A stretch of 64,000 bases of DNA from CAKRPJ01 sp934376955 (GCA_934376955.1 CAKRPJ010000008.1:25507-89506), one strand, 5' to 3'; numbered from the stretch's first letter, positions 16,180-25,701 are shown. Translations and numbers: made by a program. The notes: generated by a model from the sequence alone, not told the origin.

Positions 16180-18303
16180 TTGGCTGGGAGAGAATATCCG
16201 TTAGAGAGAACCAGAAATATCGGAATCATGGCTCATATCGATGCTGGTAAGACTACCACAACTGAGCGTATTCTGTATTATACTGGTATTAACTATAAGA
16301 TCGGTGATACTCATGAAGGTACTGCTACCATGGACTGGATGGCTCAGGAGCAGGAAAGAGGTATCACGATCACTTCTGCTGCTACAACATGCCACTGGAC
16401 TCTCCAGGAGCAGACAAAGAAAAAGCCGGGTGCTCTGGAGCACCGTATCAACATCATTGATACTCCAGGCCACGTTGACTTCACTGTTGAGGTTGAGCGT
16501 TCCCTGCGTGTCCTTGACGGTGCAGTAGGTGTATTCTGTGCAAAGGGCGGCGTTGAGCCGCAGTCCGAGAACGTATGGCGTCAGGCTGATACGTACAATG
16601 TACCGAGAATGGCATTCATCAACAAGATGGATATCCTCGGCGCAAACTTCTACGGCTGTGTAGATCAGATCCGTACAAGACTCGGAAAGAATGCCATCTG
16701 CCTGCAGCTTCCGATCGGTAAGGAAGATGAATTCAAGGGAATCATCGACCTGTTCGAGATGAAAGCTTACATCTACAATGATGATAAGGGTGAAGATATT
16801 ACCGTAACAGACGTTCCGGAGGATATGAAGGACGACGCAGAGCTTTACCACACAGAGCTGGTAGAGAAGGTCTGCGAGCTGGATGATGACCTTATGATGA
16901 TGTACCTTGACGGTGAGGAGCCATCTGTCGATGAGATGAAGAAGGTTCTCCGTAAGGCTACCTGTGAGTGTCAGGCTATTCCGGTATGCTGCGGTACTGC
17001 TTACAGAAACAAAGGCGTTCAGAAGCTTCTGGATGCTATCATCGAATATATGCCGTCTCCGCTCGACATCCCGCCGATCAAGGGTGTTGACTTAGAAGGA
17101 AACGAGACAGTCCGTCATTCTTCCGATGATGAGCCGTTCGCTGCTCTTGCATTCAAGATCATGACAGACCCGTTCGTTGGTAAGCTGGCATATTTCCGTG
17201 TATATTCCGGTACAATGAACTCCGGTTCTTATGTACTGAATGCTACAAAGGGCAAGAAAGAGCGTGTTGGCCGTATCCTTCAGATGCATGCCAACAAGCG
17301 TGCCGAGCTTGAAAAGGTTTACTCCGGTGATATCGCTGCTGCTGTAGGCTTTAAGGCTACATCAACAGGTGATACAATCTGTGACGAGCAGCATCCGGTT
17401 GTTCTTGAGTCCATGGAGTTCCCGGAGCCGGTTATCGATATCGCTATCGAGCCGAAGACAAAAGCCGGACAGGACAAGATGGGCGAGGCTCTCGCAAAGC
17501 TTGCTGAAGAAGATCCGACCTTCCGTGTTCATACAGACACAGAGACAGGCCAGACCATTATCTCCGGTATGGGTGAGCTTCACCTTGAGATCATCGTTGA
17601 CCGTCTCCTTCGTGAATTTAAGGTAGAGGCTAACGTTGGTGCTCCGCAGGTTGCTTACAAAGAGACCTTCACAAAGGCCGTTGATGTTGACAGCAAATAT
17701 GCGAAGCAGTCCGGTGGGCGTGGACAGTACGGTCACTGTAAAGTTCACTTCACACCGATGGATCCGAACGGCGAAGAAACCTTCAAGTTCACATCTTCCG
17801 TTGTCGGCGGTGCAATTCCGAAGGAATACATCCCGGCTGTCGGAGAAGGTATTGAGGAGGCTACAAAGGCCGGTATCCTTGGCGGATTCCCGGTACTCGG
17901 CGTAGCTGCAGATGTATACGATGGATCTTACCATGAGGTCGACTCCTCCGAGATGGCCTTCCACATTGCCGGATCTATGGCATTCAAGGATGCTATGGCA
18001 AAGGCAGACGCTGTTTTACTTGAGCCGATCATGAAGGTTGAAGTAACAATGCCTGAGGAATATATGGGTGATGTTATCGGTGACATCAACTCCCGTCGTG
18101 GACGTATCGAGGGCTTTGAAGATATCGGTGGCGGAAAGCTTGTAAAGGCTTATGTACCGCTTGCTGAGATGTTCGGCTACTCCACAGACCTTCGTTCCAG
18201 CACTCAGGGACGTGGTAACTACTCCATGTTCTTTGAAAAGTATGAGAAGGTTCCGAAGAACGTTCAGGAGAAGATCATTGCTGAGAGAAAGGGCGCTAAA
18301 TAA
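16180..18303 (+). CDS. fusA: elongation factor G
   Basis: The 707-residue GTPase drives ribosomal translocation. G-domain motifs are AHIDAGKTTTTE (about residues 18-29), RGITITSAAT, DTPGHVDF and NKMD. Domain II, the III/IV region (GGRGQYGHCKVHF) and the C-terminal FGYSTDLRSSTQGRG are all present. The predicted start is TTG at 16180, behind AAAGGAGG. No ATG or GTG lies between the ribosome site and the conserved N-terminus, so the rare start codon seems real. It lies 15 bases after rpsG. Confidence 0.97.
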   Translation: MAGREYPLERTRNIGIMAHIDAGKTTTTERILYYTGINYKIGDTHEGTATMDWMAQEQERGITITSAATTCHWTLQEQTKKKPGALEHRINIIDTPGHVDFTVEVERSLRVLDGAVGVFCAKGGVEPQSENVWRQADTYNVPRMAFINKMDILGANFYGCVDQIRTRLGKNAICLQLPIGKEDEFKGIIDLFEMKAYIYNDDKGEDITVTDVPEDMKDDAELYHTELVEKVCELDDDLMMMYLDGEEPSVDEMKKVLRKATCECQAIPVCCGTAYRNKGVQKLLDAIIEYMPSPLDIPPIKGVDLEGNETVRHSSDDEPFAALAFKIMTDPFVGKLAYFRVYSGTMNSGSYVLNATKGKKERVGRILQMHANKRAELEKVYSGDIAAAVGFKATSTGDTICDEQHPVVLESMEFPEPVIDIAIEPKTKAGQDKMGEALAKLAEEDPTFRVHTDTETGQTIISGMGELHLEIIVDRLLREFKVEANVGAPQVAYKETFTKAVDVDSKYAKQSGGRGQYGHCKVHFTPMDPNGEETFKFTSSVVGGAIPKEYIPAVGEGIEEATKAGILGGFPVLGVAADVYDGSYHEVDSSEMAFHIAGSMAFKDAMAKADAVLLEPIMKVEVTMPEEYMGDVIGDINSRRGRIEGFEDIGGGKLVKAYVPLAEMFGYSTDLRSSTQGRGNYSMFFEKYEKVPKNVQEKIIAERKGAK

Positions 18304-18334
18304 GCGTCTGCTCACAAAATAAGCAAGAATAGGC

Positions 18335-18363
18335 TTGAAAATCTAATATCTATAGAATATAAT
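18335..18363 (+). promoter_or_regulatory. internal promoter of tuf
   Basis: In the 121-nt fusA-tuf spacer, TTGAAA (18335-18340), a 17-base spacer and TATAAT (18358-18363) form a good promoter. It would allow EF-Tu to be made in excess of the other str products. Confidence 0.7.
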
Positions 18364-18424
18364 ATTATTTAGCCTAGTTAAATAGAATAGCCCAATGGGC
18401 GCAAATTAAGGAGGACGTTTTAAA

Positions 18425-19618
18425 ATGGCAAAAGCTAAGTTTGACAGAACTAAACCGCATTGTAACATTGGTACCATTGGACACGTTGACCATGGTAAAA
18501 CAACATTAACAGCAGCAATCACAAAGGTTCTTGCAGCAAGAGTTGCAGGTAACACAGCTACCGATTTTGAAAATATCGATAAGGCTCCGGAGGAGAGAGA
18601 GCGTGGAATCACAATTTCTACTTCCCACGTAGAGTACGAGACAGAGAAAAGACACTATGCACACGTTGACTGCCCAGGCCATGCTGACTATGTAAAGAAC
18701 ATGATCACTGGTGCTGCTCAGATGGATGGTGCTATCCTTGTAGTTGCTGCTACAGATGGTGTTATGGCTCAGACAAGAGAGCACATCCTTCTTTCCCGTC
18801 AGGTAGGCGTACCGTACATCGTTGTATTCATGAACAAGTGCGATATGGTTGATGATGCTGAGCTTCTTGAGCTCGTTGAGATGGAGATCAGAGATCTTCT
18901 TAACGAGTACGAGTTCCCGGGCGATGACACTCCGATCATCCAGGGTTCTGCTCTTAAGGCTCTTGAGGATCCGATGGGACCGTGGGGCGACAAGGTTATG
19001 GAGCTTATGGATGCTGTTGACAGCTACATTCCGGATCCGGTTCGTGATACAGATAAGCCGTTCCTTATGCCGATCGAGGACGTATTCACAATCACAGGTC
19101 GTGGTACAGTTGCTACAGGCCGTGTAGAGCGTGGTACTCTTAAGCTCAACGACGAGGTTGAGATCGTTGGTATTCACGAGGATACTCGTAAGACAGTTGT
19201 AACCGGTATCGAGATGTTCCGTAAGCTTCTTGATCAGGCTCAGGCTGGTGATAACATCGGTGCCCTTCTTCGTGGTGTTCAGAGAACTGATATCCAGAGA
19301 GGACAGTGTCTTGTTAAACCGGGTTCTGTAAAGTGCCATAAGAAGTTTACCGCTCAGGTTTACGTTCTTACTAAAGACGAGGGCGGCCGTCATACACCGT
19401 TCTTCAACAACTATCGTCCGCAGTTCTACTTCAGAACAACTGACGTTACAGGCGTTTGTGAGCTTCCGGAAGGCACAGAGATGTGTATGCCGGGCGACAA
19501 CGTTGAGATGACAATCGAGCTTATCCATCCGGTAGCTATGGAGCAGGGTCTTCGTTTCGCTATCCGTGAGGGCGGCAGAACTGTTGGTTCTGGTAGAGTA
19601 GCTACAATCATCGAGTAA
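18425..19618 (+). CDS. tuf: elongation factor Tu
   Basis: The 397-residue EF-Tu delivers aminoacyl-tRNA to the ribosome. Motifs are GHVDHGKTTL near residue 19, the switch I region ERERGITIS, DCPGHADYVKNMITGAAQMDGAI and NKCDMVDD, followed by two beta-barrel domains ending VGSGRVATIIE. The ribosome site is AAGGAGGA. The codon choice is strongly biased, as expected for a highly expressed gene. It is the last gene of the str operon, with its own likely promoter and a good terminator after it. Confidence 0.98.
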   Translation: MAKAKFDRTKPHCNIGTIGHVDHGKTTLTAAITKVLAARVAGNTATDFENIDKAPEERERGITISTSHVEYETEKRHYAHVDCPGHADYVKNMITGAAQMDGAILVVAATDGVMAQTREHILLSRQVGVPYIVVFMNKCDMVDDAELLELVEMEIRDLLNEYEFPGDDTPIIQGSALKALEDPMGPWGDKVMELMDAVDSYIPDPVRDTDKPFLMPIEDVFTITGRGTVATGRVERGTLKLNDEVEIVGIHEDTRKTVVTGIEMFRKLLDQAQAGDNIGALLRGVQRTDIQRGQCLVKPGSVKCHKKFTAQVYVLTKDEGGRHTPFFNNYRPQFYFRTTDVTGVCELPEGTEMCMPGDNVEMTIELIHPVAMEQGLRFAIREGGRTVGSGRVATIIE

Positions 19619-19689
19619 TCGCTGATCTACAGATAAATATATAAAATTTAGTCGGTATTGTTAAGATACTGCATGTCCAAGCGCAAGAT

Positions 19690-19722
19690 AGCCCCGGAAC
19701 CGTAAGATTTCCGGGGCTTTTC
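19690..19722 (+). terminator. intrinsic terminator after tuf
   Basis: AGCCCCGGAA (19690-19699) pairs perfectly with TTCCGGGGCT (19709-19718), followed by TTTT. It separates tuf from the convergent glycerate kinase gene. Confidence 0.9.
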
Positions 19723-19754
19723 TGTTACAGTCAGGCGGGTGATCGTTATTTCCT

Positions 19755-20903
19755 CTAACCGTTATTTTGTACCGTCCTGATCAGACGGAATACTTGTTCA
19801 GTCGTATCGATCAGGTTTTTCTTTGCATTCTCCATCTTCATGGCGTCCTCCAGTGTGACAACTGTGCGGAGGATCGGGAAGAAGGCGTCAATGCCGGCGT
19901 GGTTGCAGTTTACCGCATCCGGAGTTACGCATCCGGAAAAAGCAATGACCGGCTTACCGGCTTCTTTTGCGATAGAGGCAACACCGATGGGAGCCTTTCC
20001 CATAACTGTCTGGCCGTCTAAACGTCCTTCTCCAGTAATGACGATATCTGCATCCCGAACGTATTGGCGAAGCTTGGTCTCCTTGAGGATGATGCTGATG
20101 CCGGATTCCAGAGAGGAATTCATAAAGGTAAGGAAAGCAAAGCCCATTCCACCGGCGGCTCCGGTTCCCGGAACAGACGCATCTGCGTTCGGAAACTGCT
20201 TGCGGCAGAGTTCGGCATAATCTGCAAGCCAGCGATCCATGTCTTGGATCATTTTGGCATCTGCCCCCTTTTGCGGGCCGTAAATGGCACTGGCTCCGTT
20301 AGGGCCGCATAAGGGATTGTTTACATCACAGGCGATCTGAAAGCTGCACCGGGAAAGCTCCGGGATCACATGGTCGGCAGAGATCGATGCAATATGGGAA
20401 AGACCCTCTGCACCGTGGGGAACCGGCTTCCCGGATGAGTCCAGAATGTCGAAGCCGAGGGCCTGCAGCATGCCGATCCCGCCGTCGTTGGTGGCACTGC
20501 CTCCGATTCCGACAATGAATCGGCGGCAGCCTTTTTTGATTGCATCACAGATCACTTCGCCGACACCGTAGGTTGTTGTTTTCAGCGGATTTCTCATGTC
20601 AGCCGGAACAAGGGTGATCCCCGCCGCACCGGACATTTCGAGGATCGCCGTGTTTGTTTCCGGGAGGATCCCATACCGGCATTCCACCGGATCACCCAGC
20701 GGGCCGGTCACGGTAATAGTTTCAATGTTTCCTCCCATACCGAAGGCGAGGGCCTCGACAGTTCCTTCGCCGCCGTCTGCCAGCGGGCGCACCGTAACGG
20801 AAGCGTCAGGGAAAACATGTTTGATTCCCTGTTCAATGGCATGTCCGGCTTCGAGGGATGAGAGACTGCCCTTGAAGGAATCAATCGCGATAGTAATATT
20901 CAT
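19755..20903 (-). CDS. glycerate 2-kinase, GarK/GlxK family
   Basis: The 382-residue protein is a type 1 glycerate kinase, converting D-glycerate and ATP to phosphoglycerate. The family start MNITIAIDSFKGSLSSLEAG is followed by RPLADGGEGTVEAL, GIGGSATNDGGIGMLQALG (about residues 128-146), DVNNPLCGPNGASAIYGPQKGA and ITGEGRLDGQTVMGKAPIGVA, all characteristic. The ribosome site GGAGGAAAT precedes the ATG at 20903. It lies 55 bases after an M20 amidohydrolase on the same strand, so the two likely form an operon. Confidence 0.93.
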   Translation of the reverse strand: MNITIAIDSFKGSLSSLEAGHAIEQGIKHVFPDASVTVRPLADGGEGTVEALAFGMGGNIETITVTGPLGDPVECRYGILPETNTAILEMSGAAGITLVPADMRNPLKTTTYGVGEVICDAIKKGCRRFIVGIGGSATNDGGIGMLQALGFDILDSSGKPVPHGAEGLSHIASISADHVIPELSRCSFQIACDVNNPLCGPNGASAIYGPQKGADAKMIQDMDRWLADYAELCRKQFPNADASVPGTGAAGGMGFAFLTFMNSSLESGISIILKETKLRQYVRDADIVITGEGRLDGQTVMGKAPIGVASIAKEAGKPVIAFSGCVTPDAVNCNHAGIDAFFPILRTVVTLEDAMKMENAKKNLIDTTEQVFRLIRTVQNNG

Positions 20904-20958
20904 AGTATTTCCTCCATATTGAGTGTCCGCTTTTCTAATGGATAACAGCGTTCAGGCA

Positions 20959-22401
20959 TTAATAGGTATCGAGGGGCGGCTTTACGCTGTCCGGGAGCGG
21001 ACAGGTGTAATGTCCGCCATTTCGCTTTGTTACTTCTTTCTTGGCGGCTTCGATCACATCCGGACGATCCATGGTTCTGATGCAGGAAAGAGCCATTACC
21101 TTTGCGGCGGTGAGAAGTCCCTTGTGGGCGATGGGGCTGCAGGACTGGGCAACCATCTGCCAGGAATGTCCGACATTGCCGACACAGGCAGTTGCAACGC
21201 AGATATTCAAGGTCGGAGCGGCGTATCCCACATCTCCGACATCTGTGGAGCCGGCGGTCAGCTTGACCTTATCGGGGCTGAAGGGGTGGATCTCGGAATC
21301 CAGAGGTCTTTCCATGATCTCCTCCAGTCTGTCTTCTCCGTAGGTCTCGATGATCTGGTTGCGGATATTCTCCATAGTGATTTCTGGGAAGGTGTGGAGG
21401 AAGGTCTTTGCGAGCTCATAGTCGGCCTCGTCCCATTTCGGTGCGCCGACCTCCTTTAAGCACTCATCTGCCACTGCGGCGAGGGCATTATTCGGGATAT
21501 ATTCTGTAAATGCCATGGCAAGCTCACAGTTCATCTCGGTATCGGTCATGATAGAGGCGCCCCGGGCAACGTTTTTCACACGCTCAAACAGCTCCTTTAC
21601 CTGTGAAACTCTCGGGGAGCGCACTTCGTAGCGGATAACGGCATGATCCTGAACTACATTCGGGGCCGTACCGCCGGCATCGATATAAGCATAATGGATC
21701 CTTGCCTCGGGGATCATGTGCTCTCTTAAGTAGTTGCAGCCTACATTCATAAGCTCTACGGCATCCAGCGCACTTCTTCCAAGGTACGGGCATCCGCCGG
21801 CGTGGGCGGAGACTCCCTTAAATTCAAAGTTTGCACCCATGATCGCATTATTATGAGAGCAGTCAACAGCATTTTGGGTAGCCGGGTGCCATGTGTAGAT
21901 AAAGTCTACATTATCGAACATACCGGCTCTTGCCATAAACTGTTTGGATCCGGCGCCTTCTTCGGCAGGACAGCCAAAGTAGATGATGGTTCCGTCTTTT
22001 TTGTTTGCGACGAGGTATTCCTTTACTGCGAGGGCAGCAGCGAGTGAACCTGTGCCGAGGGCACAATGTCCGCAGCCATGTCCCGGCGCCCCCTCGATCA
22101 GCGGCTCCTTTGTTGTAGCGGCAGCCTTCTGGCTGAGAGAGGAGAGGGCGTCATATTCTCCGAGGATTCCCATTACCGGCTTTCCGGAACCATAGGAAAA
22201 GGTTGCGGTAAAGCATGTCGGGATGCCGGCATCACCCGTCGTCAGGGTAAAGCCCTCCTTTTCAAGGATGTCGCAAAGAAGTGCAGCAGATTTTGTCTCG
22301 TGGAAAGCAAGCTCCGCATATTCCCAGATCTTATCATTGGCGTCTAAGATCATAGCGGCTTTTTCATTGATCACCTGCTCGAGAAATTCCAGATCTTTCA
22401 T
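20959..22401 (-). CDS. M20 family amidohydrolase, AbgB-like
   Basis: The 480-residue protein resembles the B subunit of p-aminobenzoyl-glutamate hydrolase and related M20 carboxypeptidases. Signature stretches are WEYAELAFHETKSA (about residues 25-38), GEYDALSSLSQ, GAPGHGCGHCALGTGSLAAALAVK and GCPAEEGAGSKQFMARAG, supplying His, Asp and Glu metal ligands. The start was set at the ATG 22401 behind GAAAGGACGG, which begins with the family's usual MKDLEFLEQVI-like N-terminus; an upstream in-frame extension of 37 codons lacks support. It would hydrolyse an aminoacyl or folate-derived amide; the substrate is unproven. Confidence 0.9.
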   Translation of the reverse strand: MKDLEFLEQVINEKAAMILDANDKIWEYAELAFHETKSAALLCDILEKEGFTLTTGDAGIPTCFTATFSYGSGKPVMGILGEYDALSSLSQKAAATTKEPLIEGAPGHGCGHCALGTGSLAAALAVKEYLVANKKDGTIIYFGCPAEEGAGSKQFMARAGMFDNVDFIYTWHPATQNAVDCSHNNAIMGANFEFKGVSAHAGGCPYLGRSALDAVELMNVGCNYLREHMIPEARIHYAYIDAGGTAPNVVQDHAVIRYEVRSPRVSQVKELFERVKNVARGASIMTDTEMNCELAMAFTEYIPNNALAAVADECLKEVGAPKWDEADYELAKTFLHTFPEITMENIRNQIIETYGEDRLEEIMERPLDSEIHPFSPDKVKLTAGSTDVGDVGYAAPTLNICVATACVGNVGHSWQMVAQSCSPIAHKGLLTAAKVMALSCIRTMDRPDVIEAAKKEVTKRNGGHYTCPLPDSVKPPLDTY

Positions 22402-22527
22402 TTTTGTATCCGTCCTTTCAGGTTTGTAGAGTCTTTTGAGTTGCAGAGCGCAAAGCTGCCCTACAGCATAGCGTTCTGAATAAAGTTTACTACTAAATAG
22501 AAAAAAGCACAATGAATATTTAGATTA

Positions 22528-22688
22528 TCAAGCGGATATTCGCAATCCGCTTCGCTACTTGCTCATAACCGAATAACTGCTCTGCAGTTTATCAGAAGGA
22601 GCTTGCACTCCTCCTGATACAAGCAAGTCCCCATCCACTGCTTATTGCTTTTCGTAATTGAAGCAGGGGACTTACTTGATTCGGTTAA
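22528..22688 (+). repeat. 161-bp hairpin repeat, copy A
   Basis: This copy is one of three near-identical elements in the window. It reads from TCAAGCGGAT to TCGGTTAA and folds into successive hairpins: AAGCGGAT/ATCCGCTT, AACTGC/GCAGTT, AGGAG/CTCCT, and a long one closed by CAAG-AAGTCCCC pairing with GGGGACTTACTTG that encloses CTGCTT/AAGCAG. It has no room for a protein, so it is MITE- or REP-like. The rest of the 368-bp gap between the M20 gene and the response regulator holds only promoter-like sequence. Confidence 0.85.
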
Positions 22689-22717
22689 ATCAATTGAGGC
22701 AATTCTGCGGCAGGCTA

Positions 22718-22746
22718 TTTACCACAGGTTTCCAAAATGATATAGT
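22718..22746 (+). promoter_or_regulatory. promoter of the two-component operon
   Basis: TTTACC (22718-22723), a 17-base spacer and TATAGT (22741-22746) lie 24 bases upstream of the response-regulator start, just after repeat copy A. Confidence 0.45.
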
Positions 22747-22769
22747 TAAGGCAGATCGGAGGTGGGAGA

Positions 22770-23480
22770 ATGCCAAAACTGATATATGTGGCGGATGATG
22801 AAAAAAATATATGCTTTCTGATCCAGAACTTCCTTGAAAAAGAAGGATTTCAGGTCAGATGCTTTGAAGATGGGGAATCGATCCTTGCGGCCTGCGAGGA
22901 AAAAATGCCGGATCTTTGCATCCTTGATGTAATGATGCCGGGAATCGACGGGCTCACGGTCTGTACGAAGATCCGGAAAAAGAGCCATGTCCCGATCATT
23001 ATCGTTTCGGCAAAGGATTCACCGCTGGACCGCATCACCGGGATCACCCTCGGCAGCGACGATTATCTTGTAAAGCCGTTTCTGCCGCTGGAGCTTGTTA
23101 CCCGGGTGAAGGCATTGTTTCGGCGCGTGGAGGCCTTTTCCGCGCAGGAGGAAGAAGACAACAATAAGAATGAGTGTGTGTTTGGAGATGTCACGCTGTA
23201 TCAGAAACGCCGGATCGCGTTTCTAAAGGGAAACGAATTTGCATTAACTCCGCTGGAGTTTGATTTTTTACATCACATGATCGGATACCCGGAGCATGTG
23301 GCAAGCCGGGAAGATCTCTTAAAGGCGCTCTGGAAGGTCGACAGCCGGGATGTGGACACTAGGGCTGTGGATGATATGGTAAAACGCCTCAGAAAGAAGC
23401 TGAAGGAGCAGGGAAGCTGTATAAAGATCGAGACGGTCTGGGGCTACGGCTTCCGCCTTGTAGACGGAGGAAACGGATGA
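22770..23480 (+). CDS. OmpR/PhoB-family response regulator
   Basis: The 236-residue transcription factor has a receiver domain (about residues 3-118) with the acidic pair ADDEK, phospho-acceptor D53 in LDVMMPG, and K102 in KPF. A winged-helix DNA-binding domain (about 135-233) contains FALTPLEFDFLHHM and VKRLRKKLKEQG..VWGYGFRL. Its start follows GGAGGTGGGAG. The stop overlaps the start of the kinase gene by four bases, so they form a cognate pair. The target genes and signal are unknown; the secreted protein at 25120 is a likely output or partner. Confidence 0.95.
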   Translation: MPKLIYVADDEKNICFLIQNFLEKEGFQVRCFEDGESILAACEEKMPDLCILDVMMPGIDGLTVCTKIRKKSHVPIIIVSAKDSPLDRITGITLGSDDYLVKPFLPLELVTRVKALFRRVEAFSAQEEEDNNKNECVFGDVTLYQKRRIAFLKGNEFALTPLEFDFLHHMIGYPEHVASREDLLKALWKVDSRDVDTRAVDDMVKRLRKKLKEQGSCIKIETVWGYGFRLVDGGNG

Positions 23481-25075
23481 AGCTGAGTATCCGAATGAAA
23501 ATATTCCTTCCGATGATGACGATCCTTATCATATTTACACTGGCAGTTCTGGGAGTGTTCCGCTACTCTCTGGAGGGTCATATGGTATATAATGCCAGAC
23601 GGGATCTGGAACATACGATGAGGGTGACAGAGGAGATCCTGGCAGATGAGGAAGATTTCAACGCACACGGATCTGAAGCTGCCGATGTTAATAAAGATGG
23701 ATCTGATACGGGAGGAAGTAATGCGGCCAGAGCCAATACAGCCAGAGCCCATGCAGATAAGCTAAATGCGGCTGTTTCCAATGCAGACAACACTGATGAG
23801 GATGATTCGGAGCCGACAGAGACAATGAAGGAAGATGGCGGATCGTTGGAGGAAAAACTGGAAAATGCGGTGCAGGCAGAGACCGGAAACACCAGAATGA
23901 TGATACTCAGTGAAAGATATCGGGTGATCTATCCGAAAAACTATGACAACCAGCAGGAGACGGATCAGCTCTATACCTTTTTTCTTACCACTAAGACCCA
24001 GGAGGAAGACGGCTGGGAGGAAAATAAGGTGTTGGAAGAAAATATCGAGGAGGATCAGTATCTGATCTGCTATAAGCTCATCCCGCAGGGGCAGAAGGAG
24101 GAAGAACAGGCAAGATATATACTTCTTTACTGTCCGATCCAGGATATGTCTTCGATCATGGAGGAATTATCAAAACTTCTTTTTATTACGATGAGTGTGA
24201 TCGCGATGCTCGCTATCGTTGTTTTGTGGTTTGTGTGCGGCAGCATTTCCGGCCCGGTCGCAAGGCTGAGCGCAGCGGCGCGGGGGATCGGTGAAAAAAA
24301 ATTCAGGAAGGTCGAGACCGGGGCAACCGTCACGGAGCTTTGTGAGCTGGAGGATGAGATCAATCGGATGCAGGAGAAGCTGTTTCAGGCAGATCAGGCG
24401 GAGCGTACATTCTTTCAGAATGCCTCCCATGAGCTTCGGACGCCGCTTATGTCGATAAGCGGATATGCTCAGGGGATCCAGTGCGGTGTGTTTGAGGATA
24501 TCTCCCAGGCGGCAGGCGTGATCTTAGACGAGAGTACGAGACTGACAGAGGTGGTGGACGGGATCCTGACGCTTACGCGAATGGATCAGTCCAGATATCA
24601 GATCGTGCCGGTGGAGATCGTGATCGAGCGTTTTCTGGAGGAACGTCTGGAGCGTCTGGAGGGATTTGCATACTCAAAAAATAAAAAGCTGGTCTTTTTG
24701 CCCGGAAAGGAGCATACAATAGTCACGGATGTCATGCTGCTGGAGCGTGCCTTCTCCAATGTGGCATCCAATTGTATCCGCTATGCCTCTAAGGAGGTCA
24801 CGGTGACAACAGGCTCAGAAGATGAAAAAGTAATCGTGACAGTCCGAGATGACGGCCCCGGTCTTAAGGAAAGTGATCTGGAGCATATTTTTGACCGATT
24901 TTATAAGGGAAAGGGCGGAAACCATGGTCTGGGTCTTGCAATTGCCAGATGCTCTCTGGAATACATGGGAGCCTCTGTGGAGGCGTCCGCTTCTCCCAAG
25001 GGAGCGGTATTTCGGATCATTCTGCCTCAGGATTGCCGCAGCTTTGCCTCAGACGAGGCAAAGGAATTGTGGTAA
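23477..25075 (+). CDS. membrane sensor histidine kinase
   Basis: The 532-residue kinase has a first membrane helix at about residues 10-30 and a large extracytoplasmic sensor region (about 31-230). A second helix (232-255), HAMP linker, HisKA box with H318 in NASHELRTP, and HATPase domain (about 410-525; DDGPGL, GLGLAIARCSLEYMG) follow. The sensor region begins with an Ala/Asp/Asn/Thr/Glu-rich low-complexity stretch (about residues 52-135) not seen in most kinases of this class. It is translationally coupled to the upstream regulator by an ATGA overlap. The stimulus is unknown. Confidence 0.93.
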   Translation: MKLSIRMKIFLPMMTILIIFTLAVLGVFRYSLEGHMVYNARRDLEHTMRVTEEILADEEDFNAHGSEAADVNKDGSDTGGSNAARANTARAHADKLNAAVSNADNTDEDDSEPTETMKEDGGSLEEKLENAVQAETGNTRMMILSERYRVIYPKNYDNQQETDQLYTFFLTTKTQEEDGWEENKVLEENIEEDQYLICYKLIPQGQKEEEQARYILLYCPIQDMSSIMEELSKLLFITMSVIAMLAIVVLWFVCGSISGPVARLSAAARGIGEKKFRKVETGATVTELCELEDEINRMQEKLFQADQAERTFFQNASHELRTPLMSISGYAQGIQCGVFEDISQAAGVILDESTRLTEVVDGILTLTRMDQSRYQIVPVEIVIERFLEERLERLEGFAYSKNKKLVFLPGKEHTIVTDVMLLERAFSNVASNCIRYASKEVTVTTGSEDEKVIVTVRDDGPGLKESDLEHIFDRFYKGKGGNHGLGLAIARCSLEYMGASVEASASPKGAVFRIILPQDCRSFASDEAKELW

Positions 25076-25119
25076 TATGTAGATAGATAACTTGGAGATA
25101 GATAAAGGAGGAAAACAGG

Positions 25120-25563
25120 ATGAAAAAACTATTGTTTGTTTTAAGCCTGGCGATATGCCTTCTTTCTGTTCCACTGACCGGAATGGCGGCTCAAACAGAA
25201 GAACAGCAGGAATATGAGGAGGCAATTACCGATAACCTGAAGGAGATGCTGAAGGGAAGTATCGCTCTCGACAAGATAAGCGCGGAGAATAAAAGCTATC
25301 AGCTAAAATGGCTGGAGGCGGAGCAGAAGCCGGAGGATGCGAAAACCATCGCAGAAAAGATCAAGGCTCTGGAAAGCGAACAGAAAAAAGAGCAGGAGAG
25401 TATGGATCCGTACAATAAAGCGATCAAGTCCTGTGAGAAAAAGCTCAATGCCGACGGAGCAAACGCAGCGCTGGAGAACGTAATACGGATACAGAAGGAT
25501 CGGATCGAGGATCAGGAGGAGCTGTTAAAGCTCTGGAAAAAAATAGACCGCTTACTGAAATGA
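25120..25563 (+). CDS. secreted coiled-coil protein of unknown function
   Basis: I do not recognise this 147-residue protein. It has a clear signal peptide (MKKLLFVLSLAICLLSVPLTGMAAQ) with a probable cleavage after AxA near residue 24 and no lipobox cysteine. The mature part is highly charged, Lys/Glu-rich and predicted to be helical coiled coil (roughly residues 30-145). The ribosome site AAAGGAGG lies eight bases before the ATG. It begins 44 bases after the kinase stop and precedes a terminator, so it is the last gene of the two-component operon and may modulate the sensor or act at the wall. Confidence 0.75.
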   Translation: MKKLLFVLSLAICLLSVPLTGMAAQTEEQQEYEEAITDNLKEMLKGSIALDKISAENKSYQLKWLEAEQKPEDAKTIAEKIKALESEQKKEQESMDPYNKAIKSCEKKLNADGANAALENVIRIQKDRIEDQEELLKLWKKIDRLLK

Positions 25564-25570
25564 TAAAATG

Positions 25571-25604
25571 GCTGTGAAGCAAGGACTGCTTCGCAGCTGT
25601 TTTC
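25571..25604 (+). terminator. intrinsic terminator after the two-component operon
   Basis: GCTGTGAAGCA (25571-25581) pairs with TGCTTCGCAGC (25587-25597) over a five-base loop, followed by a T-rich tail. Confidence 0.85.
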
Positions 25605-25701
25605 GTTTTCTGTCGGCTTCTTTTTACGAAAAGTGTGGAAAAAATATATAAAATATGGTTAAATAGTAAAAGAATATACAGTACAGAAAGAAGGTAATGA
25701 T

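Noticed and set aside
18506..19528. Long open frame (340 codons) on the minus strand inside tuf
   Set aside because: It is antisense to a highly biased coding sequence and has no ribosome site or family likeness. Similar antisense frames in ftsH, rpoB, rpoC, fusA and the ThDP gene were dismissed for the same reason.
23640..23880. Low-complexity stretch in the kinase considered as a frameshift or foreign insert
   Set aside because: The frame is intact through the HAMP, HisKA and ATPase domains, and the stretch lies in the variable sensor region.
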